DNA of 57,068 nucleotides from Shewanella sp. MBTL60-007 (GTDB lineage: Bacteria > Pseudomonadota > Gammaproteobacteria > Enterobacterales > Shewanellaceae). The notes under the pieces were generated by a model that worked only from the letters and a program-made list of their open reading frames with translations, ran no database searches and was not told where the DNA came from. This document shows, one piece after another, positions 37,201 through 50,235 of the stretch. Each line of letters opens with the position of its first letter. Within the stretch, counting starts at the first letter, position 1. A program made the translations under genes and the position numbers. Location: contig NZ_BPET01000036.1 in the NCBI RefSeq assembly GCF_019654915.1, forward strand, positions 1 through 57,068, read 5' to 3'.

Positions 37201-37319
37201 TAACGTTAGCGACATTTTTTACCCTGTTTGTTATTCCAGTCGCTTATTCTTTATTAGCTAAAAATACCAGTTCTCCAGAGGCGATAGCTAAGCAGCTTGA
37301 GAAGGAGTTGTCCCAATAG
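34227..37319 (+). CDS. RND efflux pump, HAE1 family permease
   Basis: A 1030-residue inner-membrane proton antiporter of the AcrB/MexB superfamily: membrane segment 1 near 10-28, large periplasmic loops, and TM4 motif GMVVDDAIVVLENIHRRIEEG with the Asp pair used in proton relay; FKEFAVAMSAAVIFSSIVALTLSPMMCSKVL and GIIMLVGLAAKNGILIVEFA are family blocks. It likely exports drugs or organic compounds; the substrate cannot be read from sequence. Start codon overlaps the adaptor stop. Confidence 0.95.
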   Translation: MILTDISVKRPVFASVISILLIIFGLVAFEKLPLREYPNIDPPVVSIQTNYRGASAAVVESRITQLVEDRISGVEGIKHISSSSSDGRSNVTLEFDVGRDIEAAANDVRDRVSGLLNNLPEEADPPEVQKANGGDEVIMWLNLVSDQMTTLQLTDYARRYLIDRFSVIDGVANMRLGGGKVYAMRVWIDRQALAARNLTVADVEAALRSENVELPAGSVESKERHFTVRLERSFKTSDDFASLVLAEGDDGYLVKLGDVARVEIGSEEERITFRGNREAMIGLGVSKQSTANTLDVARAANKLVDQINPTLPAGMEIKRSYDSSVFIEASVKEVYQTLFIAMFLVIVVIYLFLGSVRAMLIPALTVPVSLMATFIVLFALGYTINLLTLLAMILAIGMVVDDAIVVLENIHRRIEEGDSPLKAAFLGAREVAFAVVATTLVLVAVFMPITFLEGDLGKLFKEFAVAMSAAVIFSSIVALTLSPMMCSKVLKPSGEDPWLVRKIDAGMDSLSILYRSILAKAMGHPFLVSSLILVALVSSAFLANEVPKEFAPREDRGSMFLIVNGPQGASFEYIESYMDEIENRLMPLVEAGEIKRLLIRAPRGFGRSANFSNGMAIIVLEDWAVRRSAFEIIGDIRGRLSDLAGVRAFPVMRQAFGRGVGKPVQFVLGGPSYEELARWRDIIIEKAKENPNLVGLDHDYNETKPQLRVVIDKDRAAALGVSISHIGRTLESMLGSRLVTTFMRDGEEYDVIIEGNRDNQNTANDLENIYVRSDRSKELIPLSNLISIEEFADASQLNRYNRMRAITIEANLADGYSLGEALDYLNDLTHAYLPTEAIVSYKGQSLDYQDSGNSMYFVFILALGIVFLVLAAQFESYIHPLVIMLTVPLATLGALIGLWLTDQSLNIYSQIGIIMLVGLAAKNGILIVEFANQLRDKGFEFQQAIIQASSQRLRPILMTGITTAAGAVPLVLAEGAGAETRFVIGVVVLSGITLATFFTLFVIPVAYSLLAKNTSSPEAIAKQLEKELSQ

Positions 37320-37350
37320 CGAGGCTAGTTAGAGTTTGGATTACGTAAAG

Positions 37351-37377
37351 AAAAAGGCGCGATAAGCGCCTTTTTTG
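37351..37377. terminator. Bidirectional terminator after the RND operon
   Basis: The stem AAAAAGGCGC/GCGCCTTTTT with loop GATAA ends the RND operon (+) and may also end the convergent Kdo8N operon. Confidence 0.88.
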
Positions 37378-37417
37378 TGAGTTTTAATTGAAGTGGCTAA
37401 TAGCGATTGCCTACTAT

Positions 37418-37666
37418 CTATGATTTGTCAGCCTTGTCACTCTGGCTTTGGTCATTGGCGACTTTTTTATCATTGCTAGGTGTGGTAACACCGCTTTGAT
37501 CACTTTCTTTCTGTTCCGTTCCATCTTTATTAGAACGTTTTTTGTCGTGATGATTTTTACCAAATTGGGTCATCTTGTGTTTAGCACTGTACTTTAAGAC
37601 TGCAAGGTTACTGGCGATCACTCCGAGCACCAGTAAAATCAATAAACCCACTTCAAGATCTGACAT
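37418..37666 (-). CDS. DUF2897 family small membrane protein
   Basis: An 82-residue protein with one membrane helix (VGLLILLVLGVIASNLAVLKY) and a long, highly charged hydrophilic tail rich in Lys, Ser, Asp and Gln. The start ATG at 37666 has GAGG upstream. It directly follows kdsB (13 bases), so it is the fourth gene of the kdn operon; a link to lipopolysaccharide is positional only. Function unknown. Confidence 0.75.
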   Translation of the reverse strand: MSDLEVGLLILLVLGVIASNLAVLKYSAKHKMTQFGKNHHDKKRSNKDGTEQKESDQSGVTTPSNDKKVANDQSQSDKADKS

Positions 37667-37679
37667 CACTTAACCTCAA

Positions 37680-38417
37680 TTAGTCAACGGCAAGTCTAGC
37701 TTCACAAATGCGGATATCTTCTGGAGTATCCACTTCAGGTGAGTCGAAGGCGCTTATGGCAACTTTGATTTTGTAGCCATACTCGAGTGCGCGTAACTGT
37801 TCAAGTTTCTCAAGATCTTCTAGGCGGCCAAGTGGCAGCTTTGCGAATGTCTGAATAAATTTACGTGTATATGCGTAAATACCTAGATGCTTGTATACAG
37901 GGTAATCGCTGTTGTCACGACCGAAGGGAATCGTTGCACGAGAAAAATATAGGGCATTAAAATTATTATCGAATACCATTTTTACATGGTTAGGATCATT
38001 AATCTGAGCTTCGTCTTTTATCTCAACACCTAAAGTTGCCATATCAAATTCACCTGGGTGACGCTCACATAGGCTAACAAGTTGCTCAATAGAGATAGGA
38101 TCGATAAGTGGTTGATCGCCTTGCAAGTTAATAACAAGATCATCATCAGCAAGACCTAGCTGAGTAATTGCATCATCGATACGGTCCGTACCCGATGCGG
38201 CATCTGCACCTGTCATAACAACTTTGCCACCAAAACCTTCTACAGCGTTTTTAATGCGCTCATCATCGGTGGCGACATAGATGTCTTTAAGCCCTTTTGC
38301 TAAAGCAGCGCGCTCGTAGACATGCTGGATCATTGGCTTGCCGTTAATAGGCGCCAATGGCTTGCCAGGGAAACGGCTTGAGCCGTAACGAGCAGGGATT
38401 AATAAGGTTACATTCAT
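37680..38417 (-). CDS. kdsB: CMP-Kdo8N cytidylyltransferase KdsB
   Basis: A 245-residue enzyme with the KdsB pattern [29 protein letters not shown] and ATDDERI. It activates the sugar with CTP before transfer to lipid A. In Shewanella the KdsB next to kdnA-kdnB prefers 8-amino-3,8-dideoxy-manno-octulosonate (Kdo8N). The neighbourhood (kdnA-kdnB upstream) supports that here. The ribosome binding site TAGGT precedes the ATG. Confidence 0.94.
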   Translation of the reverse strand: MNVTLLIPARYGSSRFPGKPLAPINGKPMIQHVYERAALAKGLKDIYVATDDERIKNAVEGFGGKVVMTGADAASGTDRIDDAITQLGLADDDLVINLQGDQPLIDPISIEQLVSLCERHPGEFDMATLGVEIKDEAQINDPNHVKMVFDNNFNALYFSRATIPFGRDNSDYPVYKHLGIYAYTRKFIQTFAKLPLGRLEDLEKLEQLRALEYGYKIKVAISAFDSPEVDTPEDIRICEARLAVD

Positions 38418-38485
38418 TCAATTTACCTACTTAAAAAAGTATCATGGGCTTCTTTTTGAAGCCCATTCTATGCTTACGCTAGAGT

Positions 38486-39583
<1,098 letters not shown>

Positions 39584-39636
39584 TTAAAATGTGCCATCGC
39601 GCCGATATCCCCGGCGCGACGGATACTAGTTGTTGC

Positions 39637-40851
<1,215 letters not shown>

Positions 40852-40955
40852 TTACGCCAAAAATAAATAGCCGATTATAACTGTGAAGGGGAGGTAACTG
40901 CGAGAATTCTTACTATTTTTCTCATATTTAGTAAAAATTAAGTAACGATTGCTGT

Positions 40956-41000
40956 AAAAAAGGGCTATCTCAGTATGTTGTCTGAGCTAGCCCTTAATTT
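40956..41000 (-). terminator. Terminator of can
   Basis: Long stem AAGGGCTA-CTCAG/CTGAG-TAGCCCTT with one mismatch and an 8-base loop; on the minus strand it is followed by six T residues. Confidence 0.85.
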
Positions 41001-41026
41001 GGTAATGAAAAATTGTTAGGAATTAA

Positions 41027-41638
41027 CTATTTTTCGTTAGCCGTTTCATTATTAACGGTAACATCTAAATCAGAGAGTAAGCCGTTTTCAACACTGTAGA
41101 TCCAGCCGTGAACTGCCACATCCTGACCCCTTGCCCAAGCTTCTTGCACAATCGTGGTACTGGTTACATTGGCAACTTGTTCCATAACGTTCAGTTCGCA
41201 CAGACGATCGAAACGTTCAGACTCATCCATACCATCAAGATCGGCACTGTGTAAGCGGTATACGTCACGGATATGGCCTAGCCAATTGTCGATAAGGCCT
41301 AACCTGTCGGTGCCCATTGAGGCTTTAATGCCGCCACAACCATAGTGGCCAACAACCATGATGTGCTTTACTTTGAGTACTTCGACTGCGTACTGGAGTA
41401 CTGATAAGCAGTTTAAGTCGGTATGAATGACCATGTTGGCGATATTACGGTGGACAAAAACTTCCCCTGGCATCAAGTCAATTATTTGATTAGAAGGGAC
41501 TCGACTATCGGAGCAGCCTATCCATAAATACTCAGGCGTTTGTTGTTTGGCGAGTTGCTCGAAGAATTTCGGATCTTCTTCTAAGATCCGATTTGCCCAG
41601 CGACGATTATTTTCAAAAAGCGGTTTTAGTAGTTTCAT
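41027..41638 (-). CDS. can: Beta-class carbonic anhydrase Can
   Basis: A 203-residue cytosolic enzyme interconverting CO2 and bicarbonate. Zinc ligands Cys42, Asp44 (with Arg46), His98 and Cys101 are in [11 protein letters not shown] and [15 protein letters not shown] precedes the ATG. It is monocistronic, with a terminator before kdnA. Confidence 0.96.
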   Translation of the reverse strand: MKLLKPLFENNRRWANRILEEDPKFFEQLAKQQTPEYLWIGCSDSRVPSNQIIDLMPGEVFVHRNIANMVIHTDLNCLSVLQYAVEVLKVKHIMVVGHYGCGGIKASMGTDRLGLIDNWLGHIRDVYRLHSADLDGMDESERFDRLCELNVMEQVANVTSTTIVQEAWARGQDVAVHGWIYSVENGLLSDLDVTVNNETANEK

Positions 41639-41828
41639 TTGGGCCTTATGTTTGCTCAGTTAAGATTAACTTGAATGCAGGCTAAGTTTATCACTGTAAC
41701 CTAACCTAGCTGGTCTAATCAGTACTATAGAATAGCAATCTTAAATAATTGTTAATATTGTTGCTTTTGTGTGCGCTTATTGCGGACGTCTCGGTGTTAG
41801 GTGTTGCGAATATCTTGAGATTAAGTGG

Positions 41829-41873
41829 TGCTTAGGCTGGTTTGAAATACGTAAATAAAACCAAACCTAAGCA
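41829..41873 (-). other. Hairpin downstream of the alpha/beta hydrolase gene
   Basis: TGCTTAGG and TGGTTT pair with AAACCA and CCTAAGCA across a small internal loop. No T-run on either strand, so not a standard terminator; the rest of 41639-41900 shows no gene. Confidence 0.45.
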
Positions 41874-41900
41874 TCTAGTGAAAGCCTTGTATTGACACAG

Positions 41901-42749
41901 CTATACTTGGAAATTAGCCGATAAAAAACTGCTAAGCCTATGATTAATAAAGTCAGGTTGCTCTAAGGTCGAAATGTGGCCGCAATCGGGAATATGTACG
42001 AATTCGCTACCATCTATGGCATCATGCATTAAATAGCCTTCTAATACGCTACGCGCTTTATCTTCGACTCCGGTCATGATTAAACAAGGCAGGGTAAGCA
42101 GGTGGGCGTCATCCATGGTATCACGGCGGCCGAAAATCATTCTGCCTATCTGATACAGGTTATCAAGATTACTGCTGTCGAAATGCTTTAGTTTTTCCTT
42201 GAAAATCTCGACTAATTCGGTTTTTGGATGATTAGCAAAGAAGATTGGAGTAATCGTGTTGATGATTTTGTCTGAAATTGTTTGCTCATTGTTAATGACT
42301 TCGAGCATGGCATAATATTTATCGCGAGTTATCTCGGGCTCATAACCGATAAAACTGCCCAACATAACCAAACTTTGCACACGAGTAGGTGCTTTGAGCG
42401 CAAGTTCTGCGCCCCACATGGCACCAACAGATAAGCCAATCACAGAGAACTTTTCGATTTGAAGATGATCCATAAGCGACAGCATATGGGCAGCGATATC
42501 TTTAAGGTTACGACAATTGCTAGGTAAGGCTCCAGATAAGCCGTGTCCCCAGAGATCTGGAACGATACAGCGATAGTGCTGACTGAGGTGAGCAATCTGA
42601 GGTGCCCACATATCACTATCCCACAGGTAACTGTGACCAAGCAGTAAAACGGGGCCTTGGCCAATATCAAGGAAGCTTAGCTCTCTTCCTTCAATCACCA
42701 GTTGTTGTCTGTTTTGGGCGTACGGGGTAGTTGTTTCTGTCTTGTTCAC
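41901..42749 (-). CDS. Alpha/beta hydrolase
   Basis: A 282-residue alpha/beta hydrolase: oxyanion-region HS near LLLGHSYLWDSDMW, nucleophile elbow GLSVGAM with Ser107, acid residue in MTGVEDKARS and catalytic His in CGHISTLEQPDF. Esterase, lactonase, epoxide hydrolase or similar; the true substrate is unknown. The start is GTG (a GAG precedes it). It follows the M15 peptidase gene by 47 bases on the same strand. Confidence 0.85.
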   Translation of the reverse strand: MNKTETTTPYAQNRQQLVIEGRELSFLDIGQGPVLLLGHSYLWDSDMWAPQIAHLSQHYRCIVPDLWGHGLSGALPSNCRNLKDIAAHMLSLMDHLQIEKFSVIGLSVGAMWGAELALKAPTRVQSLVMLGSFIGYEPEITRDKYYAMLEVINNEQTISDKIINTITPIFFANHPKTELVEIFKEKLKHFDSSNLDNLYQIGRMIFGRRDTMDDAHLLTLPCLIMTGVEDKARSVLEGYLMHDAIDGSEFVHIPDCGHISTLEQPDFINHRLSSFLSANFQV

Positions 42750-42796
42750 AGTGTGATCTCAAATAAGTGTGAATAATTTAAATTTAAAAGGGTTCA

Positions 42797-44954
<2,158 letters not shown>

Positions 44955-45124
44955 AGGGTACTCCAATCTGTTTTTATAAATTTTTTGCATTGTGGCATTG
45001 CTTTTGAATCGGCTCAAGAGTGAACTGACGTGATAAAGCCTTAGTTGAGTGTTATTCAAGGCGTATCTTTGCAGGTCTAAAAGCTGTCAGTTGAGCCAAT
45101 TTCAGTTACGCAGATTTTCATGCG

Positions 45125-45634
45125 CTACAGCATGACTGAAAAGATAACATCTTTGCCTGCTTCGATGTTACCTTGTTTCTTGTCCAAACTTTGTATGTCT
45201 TCCATATTGGCAATGAGTACGGGAGTTAGCAAGCTATCGGCGTGCTCGGTTAAATAGTCGAGATCAAACTCTAATATAGGATCCCCGATTTTTACCTCTT
45301 GACCCTCTTCTGCTAGGCGCTTAAAGCCATTACCTCTGAGTTCGACAGTGCCTATGCCAAAATGGACAAAAATCTCAAGACCTTGAGTAGATTCGATACT
45401 AAATGCATGGTTTGTTTCGAATATTTTTCCTATAGTGCCGTCAATAGGCGCAAGGACCAGTTGGCCTTTGGGCTCGACAGCTAATCCGTCACCTACTATT
45501 TTCTCTGAAAAAACGGCATCGGGTACTTTTTCTACGGCAACAATTTTACCGGAAACTGGGGCATAAACATTCACAACACCAGCGATGTCAGCTTGACCTG
45601 AGATCAGGCGTCGAATACGGCTTAAAAATCCCAT
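45125..45634 (-). CDS. crr: PTS glucose-specific EIIA component
   Basis: A 169-residue EIIA(Glc): SEKIVGDGLAVEP, ETNHAFSIES (His76) and FVHFGIGTVEL (phosphorylated His91). It takes phosphate from HPr and passes it to sugar permeases; in E. coli it also controls adenylate cyclase and inhibits non-PTS permeases. Third gene of ptsH-ptsI-crr. GAGG lies about 11 bases before the ATG. No clear terminator follows. Confidence 0.95.
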   Translation of the reverse strand: MGFLSRIRRLISGQADIAGVVNVYAPVSGKIVAVEKVPDAVFSEKIVGDGLAVEPKGQLVLAPIDGTIGKIFETNHAFSIESTQGLEIFVHFGIGTVELRGNGFKRLAEEGQEVKIGDPILEFDLDYLTEHADSLLTPVLIANMEDIQSLDKKQGNIEAGKDVIFSVML

Positions 45635-45696
45635 CTATATTTGCCTCTTGCTATGTTCATAGGAGATCGATGAAGGCGATAGCCATTATATCGGTA

Positions 45697-47400
45697 TTAT
45701 TTGAAACCGTTAATGTAAAGATCTAATTCTTCGATTCTTTTTATCTTTAATGCATGCTTAGCTAGGGTTACGCATGTCTGGTAACTTATATCACGTAAGC
45801 CTGATTTTACCTCTAATAGTGAACTTAAATTGACGCTAAGCTCATCGATCCCCATACCTACGAGTAAGGGAGCTATTTTTGGATCGCTGCCTAGTTCACC
45901 ACATAATGAAACCCTAATATTGTTTTCTTTGGCAAGGTCGACCGCGGTTTTTATGAGCTGTAATACAGCAGGCGACAGCGACGGGTAGGTTTTTGTTAGC
46001 GACGGATTGGTTCTGTCCGCTGCCATCGTATACTGGGTCAAGTCATTGGTGCCTAGGCTAATAAAGTCGAGCAAAGGTAACATAGAAGATAGGTTGAGTA
46101 CCGCTGCAGGAGTTTCAACCACAATTCCATAGCTTAGTTGGCCAAAGCCTTTTTCCTCTTCTACTAGCTCAAGTTTACACTCGTCGATGAGCCCTAATAA
46201 CGCTTCTAATTCTTCAACTTGATTGATCATCGGGAACATTAGACGAATGGCACCGTGATTGGCGGCTCTTAGAATGGCCTTCATCTGGGTTTTGAAAAGT
46301 TCAGGGTTGGCCAGACTATAGCGGATCCCTCTAATGCCTAATGCTGGATTATCCTCTATTAATGGCGTCAGACATGGCAGCTCTTTATCTGCGCCGACAT
46401 CTAAGGTTCTGATGGTAAAGGTTTTGCCTTCCATCAAATGCAGTGCATCGCAGTAAAAGTGGTATTGGGTTTTTTCATCGGGCAGTGTACTGGTATTCAT
46501 TAACATGAATTCGGTTCTAAACAGTCCAATCCCTTCTGCTCCAACGTCGGCTAAGTGGCTGATCTCGTTTAGGCTACCAACATTCGCTAACAGAGATACG
46601 CAGTGACCATCCAAGGTTTCGGTTGGTAGATCTTTAAGGGTCAATAATTGTTGCTTGCGTTCAACATCCTGCTGCATTAATAGCATTAATTGAGCGTGAC
46701 GTTGGCTCGTTGGCTCAATCACTAGCTCACCGTCGATGGCATTAAGAACGACTTGAGCACCATTTTTAATATTAGCCTGCTCATATTGGCAGCTAAGCAG
46801 GGCGGGTATACCGGCACTACGGGCGAGAATAGCTGTATGGCTGGTAATACCGCCAGTATTAAGCACTAAGCCTGTTATATGCTCAAGAGGAAGCATAGCG
46901 AATTCGGCAGGCGTTAAATCGTGTGCGAAGATAATAGTATCTTGCTTAAGTTGACTGACATCGAGATGCTGTGCGCCATTTAGTCGGGCAATGAGACGAT
47001 TACTTAAACAGAGCATATCCTGAGCACGATTAGCTAAATAGGGGTCGTCTAATTGCTCTAACTCCGATGCTTGATAGGTAAAAATACGCTCAATTGCAAC
47101 TGCTGCGCGGATCTGCAGTGCTGTTATCGCCTCTTCGATTTGGTTAACTAGCTCTTCATCTTCCAATAGAAGAATATCGGCTTCGATAAGCTCGAAATGG
47201 CTGGTTTTAGGTTCTAATTTGGTAAGCCCTTGGACCAAGTGCAGCTTTTGAAGCTCAAAGGCTTTTTTTAGTTTTTGAATTTCAACGGGAATTTGAGCTT
47301 TAGCTATGACTCTATAGTCGATTTTTTCGTGATGCAAATTGAGGTGTAAAGCCTGACCGAAGGCGATCCCCGATGAAACAACAATTCCAGTAATCGACAT
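45697..47400 (-). CDS. ptsI: PEP-protein phosphotransferase (Enzyme I)
   Basis: A 567-residue Enzyme I: the phospho-accepting His188 in TGGITSHTAILARSAGIPAL, the PEP-binding TIM barrel with FRTEFML and LCGELGSDPKIAP. It transfers phosphate from phosphoenolpyruvate to HPr. AAGGG precedes the ATG. Follows ptsH by 10 bases. Confidence 0.97.
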   Translation of the reverse strand: MSITGIVVSSGIAFGQALHLNLHHEKIDYRVIAKAQIPVEIQKLKKAFELQKLHLVQGLTKLEPKTSHFELIEADILLLEDEELVNQIEEAITALQIRAAVAIERIFTYQASELEQLDDPYLANRAQDMLCLSNRLIARLNGAQHLDVSQLKQDTIIFAHDLTPAEFAMLPLEHITGLVLNTGGITSHTAILARSAGIPALLSCQYEQANIKNGAQVVLNAIDGELVIEPTSQRHAQLMLLMQQDVERKQQLLTLKDLPTETLDGHCVSLLANVGSLNEISHLADVGAEGIGLFRTEFMLMNTSTLPDEKTQYHFYCDALHLMEGKTFTIRTLDVGADKELPCLTPLIEDNPALGIRGIRYSLANPELFKTQMKAILRAANHGAIRLMFPMINQVEELEALLGLIDECKLELVEEEKGFGQLSYGIVVETPAAVLNLSSMLPLLDFISLGTNDLTQYTMAADRTNPSLTKTYPSLSPAVLQLIKTAVDLAKENNIRVSLCGELGSDPKIAPLLVGMGIDELSVNLSSLLEVKSGLRDISYQTCVTLAKHALKIKRIEELDLYINGFK

Positions 47401-47410
47401 AGCAAGACCC

Positions 47411-47671
47411 TTAACTTAATGTAATGAGTAATTCAGACACTTCTTCCACAGCTTGCTCAGCGCGCTCCCCTTCAGCGATAACTTTAACTGAAACGCCTTG
47501 ATAAAGTCCCAGTGTTTGCAGCTTGAATAGGCTTTTTGCACTGGCCTTTTTACCGTCACACTCCACTATGATGTTGCAGTCGAAAGACTTAGCCTTTTTA
47601 ACCAAAAGTGCTGCAGGCCGGGTGTGAATGCCGTGTTTAGCGGTAATGGTCACTACTTTTTCATACATCAT
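47411..47671 (-). CDS. ptsH: PTS phosphocarrier protein HPr
   Basis: A small phosphocarrier with HTRPAALLVKKAK (the phosphorylated His is 15 if counted from the second ATG, 47668, which gives the usual 85 residues) and ASAKSLFKLQTLGL. Two consecutive ATG codons make the first residue uncertain. First PTS gene of the operon; an ACT-domain gene lies 73 bases upstream. No CRP-type site was recognised in front of it. Confidence 0.96.
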   Translation of the reverse strand: MMYEKVVTITAKHGIHTRPAALLVKKAKSFDCNIIVECDGKKASAKSLFKLQTLGLYQGVSVKVIAEGERAEQAVEEVSELLITLS

Positions 47672-47744
47672 CTTTAAACTCTTAGAAGTAGCTAATGGCT
47701 AGCTCAATTTATGCGTAGGAGTGATTAATCTAAGAACTATTAAG

Positions 47745-48131
47745 CTAATAATCAATTATTTGATAGTTTTTCTTTTTGAGCGCCTTGGTCGCAGCTGCTA
47801 AGGTGTCTTTTTTTACCAGAATATAGTCTGTATCGAAGGTGGAGATAGCAAAAATACTGATCTTTTCATTGGCAAGTGTTCCGGAGACGTTAGCGAGGAT
47901 CCCAGTCATTGAAAAACCTAATGGACCGATCACTTCGAGGCAGCGCCAGTCATCTTCCTGCTCAAGGCTATTTAGAGCAAGCTTAGATGAAACAACGACT
48001 GAGATCTCATCCTTAGTTTTGCCAATAAAATACATCTCTTGCTGAAAAATTTCCGCGGGAATAGTGCAGTCAGATGAAAAGCTATGGATAGTGTAGAGCT
48101 CGGGGTGAGTCGCTAAGGTCATACGAGCCAT
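47745..48131 (-). CDS. ACT-domain protein
   Basis: A 128-residue protein with two ACT-like repeats; the second has the classical pattern GFSMTGILANVSGTLANEKISIFAISTFDTDYILVKK. Stand-alone proteins of this kind (aspartokinase-like ACT) may bind amino acids, but none has a known role for certain. AAGAG lies 8 bases before the ATG. Its position upstream of ptsH could mean co-transcription with the PTS operon, as I see no terminator in the 73-base gap. Confidence 0.8.
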   Translation of the reverse strand: MARMTLATHPELYTIHSFSSDCTIPAEIFQQEMYFIGKTKDEISVVVSSKLALNSLEQEDDWRCLEVIGPLGFSMTGILANVSGTLANEKISIFAISTFDTDYILVKKDTLAAATKALKKKNYQIIDY

Positions 48132-48191
48132 AAATTTACTCTTAGATAAGTTCCCTTTGTGAATTTAGCTTATCACAAATGGTTAAGAGCG

Positions 48192-48212
48192 CGAGGGCGA
48201 ATATTGCCCTCG
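48192..48212 (-). terminator. GC-rich hairpin after the chemoreceptor gene
   Basis: Stem CGAGGGC/GCCCTCG with a 7-base loop, 19 bases after the receptor stop; a weak T-containing tract follows on the minus strand. Terminator is likely but inefficient. Confidence 0.45.
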
Positions 48213-48230
48213 GATCTGAATTGGCGATTG

Positions 48231-49871
48231 TTAGTTAACTTTAAACTGGCCTAAGGTTTGTGCGCAGTCTTTACTGATGGTCTGAAGAGATATAGCCGCA
48301 TTATGGTTACTTTCATTGGCTTTTACCGATACTTCGGTAAGCTCTGTGATAGTACAGATATTACGATTTATCTCCTCGGTTACAATGGATTGTTCCTCTG
48401 TAGCGCTGGCCAGCTGAGTATTCATGTCGCTAATATGGGCGATGAGATTGAGTATATCGTTCAATGACTCACTGACGCCCTTAGCTTGTGATTGAACCTG
48501 CTGTGATTGGTTCTGGTTCTGCTCGTTACTAGCGACAACCAAATTTACACCCGATTGAATATCTTTGATGATCCCTTGAATTTCATTGGTGGAATCTTGG
48601 GTGCGATTGGCTAAGGCACGAACTTCATCTGCTACAACAGCAAAACCACGACCGTGACTTCCAGCTCTAGCGGCTTCAATGGCGGCATTAAGTGCAAGAA
48701 GATTAGTTTGCTCTGCTATGGCGCGGATCACATCCAAGATACTACCGATCTGTACCGATGATTGACCTAGGGTGTGGGTCAGCTGTTGCGCATGTATAAG
48801 TTCATCGGCAAGATGTTGAACATTATCAAGTGTTGAGTTCATCATCGACATACTCTGTTGAGCTTGGTGTTTAACACTGTTAGCCGCATCTGCTGCTTGG
48901 TTAGTGCTGCTTGCCATCTCTTGGGTTGTGGACAGCATTTGATTAATTGCCGTTGCCACGCTAGAGGTTTCTCGATGCAGGTGCTCGACGCTGCTATTAG
49001 ACTCTTCGACTGCGGTTAGCAGGCCGATAGCATCTCTATCTAAATTTTTACCAATAGGTTGAAGTTGAGCGACCATGTCGTGAATTTTGACTACAAACAG
49101 GTTAAAAGCCTCAGCCAACTCTGCGACTTCATCTTTGCCTTTAGTTGGTAGCTTTTGTGTTAGATCGCCTTCACCCTGTGCGATATCCTTCATTGCGGCG
49201 ATGGCATCTTTTAGTGGTGCAGTGATAGAGACATTAAGTACTAAGAAAAAAAGAAAAATCGGTACGGAAATTATTAGCATAATGACTAAGTAATCTAGCG
49301 CCATCGAATACATGAGTTCTTCGATTTCACTCATATCGCTGCCTGTCATCACGGTCCAGCCCCAGGGCTGGTACAGTTTAGCCTCCATCAGCTTAGCTTC
49401 TAACTGACCGCTACTTGGATTTGGAAAGCTAATTTGCGCCTTAGCCGACGCTTGGGTTGCGGCTAGGTTGATTAAGGCGTCTAGATTGGCTTGTTCTTGC
49501 GATTGAACAAGGCTGGTGGCGCTTTGTGATAGGGCATTCGTATCTGCACCGTGAACGATAATATTTCGCTGAGCGTCTAAGATGATGAAGTGACCATCAT
49601 TTCCAAAATGGATCTGATTAATCAATTGAGCGGCACTTTGCTGAGCCTTAATAATATCGACAGCCTGACCATCTACTTGCTGGTTATTAGCTTCGATGAT
49701 CTTAATCGCTGTATTAATGAGAGCATCATTTTGTAGCCATTTCTGAGCGATAATATTGTTGTACTGTTTGTTGATTGAAAAACTGGCGAAACAAACAGTA
49801 CCGATTGCTGCAAGCATGAGCATTAAGATTAAGCGCTGTAGAATAGTAAACTGTCTTAGTAGGGCTGTCAT
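48231..49871 (-). CDS. Methyl-accepting chemotaxis protein, single Cache type
   Basis: A 546-residue receptor: membrane segment near 13-31, a periplasmic single-Cache-like domain ([24 protein letters not shown]...[18 protein letters not shown]), second membrane segment near 190-215, HAMP, and the signalling hairpin with the invariant tip [27 protein letters not shown] and [14 protein letters not shown]. The ligand is unknown. ATG at 49871 is taken, since the frame upstream (to 50015) adds a non-family N-terminus. No clear sigma28 box was seen. Confidence 0.92.
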   Translation of the reverse strand: MTALLRQFTILQRLILMLMLAAIGTVCFASFSINKQYNNIIAQKWLQNDALINTAIKIIEANNQQVDGQAVDIIKAQQSAAQLINQIHFGNDGHFIILDAQRNIIVHGADTNALSQSATSLVQSQEQANLDALINLAATQASAKAQISFPNPSSGQLEAKLMEAKLYQPWGWTVMTGSDMSEIEELMYSMALDYLVIMLIISVPIFLFFLVLNVSITAPLKDAIAAMKDIAQGEGDLTQKLPTKGKDEVAELAEAFNLFVVKIHDMVAQLQPIGKNLDRDAIGLLTAVEESNSSVEHLHRETSSVATAINQMLSTTQEMASSTNQAADAANSVKHQAQQSMSMMNSTLDNVQHLADELIHAQQLTHTLGQSSVQIGSILDVIRAIAEQTNLLALNAAIEAARAGSHGRGFAVVADEVRALANRTQDSTNEIQGIIKDIQSGVNLVVASNEQNQNQSQQVQSQAKGVSESLNDILNLIAHISDMNTQLASATEEQSIVTEEINRNICTITELTEVSVKANESNHNAAISLQTISKDCAQTLGQFKVN

Positions 49872-50235
49872 AGCGTTGTAGCTCTGTTTACGAATACGTA
49901 TATAAAACTTACTCTTAATGTCGCTAAGGTGAAACAGTAAGCGTATGTTTATTTTAAAAATGTTAACTGTATCTGCCAAGAGGTTCGTGGGTGATATCTG
50001 CTCGATTTTGCGCAAGGCGTCATAGAATTTGTTTGATCAGGGTGATATCACTATATGTGCTGGCAAATTAAGTTGGGTAGGCTAGAATTTCACCTGATTG
50101 CCATATCAAGTGCTGTGTCAGTCGGTTGCTATTTTTTTTAAAAGGGGAAACTCGTTTAATTTGTTTTGCTGTTTTACTTTGTTTTGTTAATTCGCTAGGG
50201 CAATATGTCTCGACTATTTTAAAAAGGTTAATTTT
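49872..50235. other. Divergent region between the chemoreceptor and DUF3334 genes
   Basis: 364 bases without a gene. It contains a GTGATATCAC dyad (50040-50049) and AT/GT-rich runs near 50160-50190 (TTTGTTTTGCTGTTTTACT). The AAAAGG ribosome binding site of the DUF3334 gene is at 50221-50226. No promoter can be assigned with confidence. Confidence 0.35.

Noticed and set aside
49872..50235. Sigma28 promoter for the chemoreceptor
   Set aside because: No sequence close to TAAA-N15-GCCGATAA was found on the minus strand.
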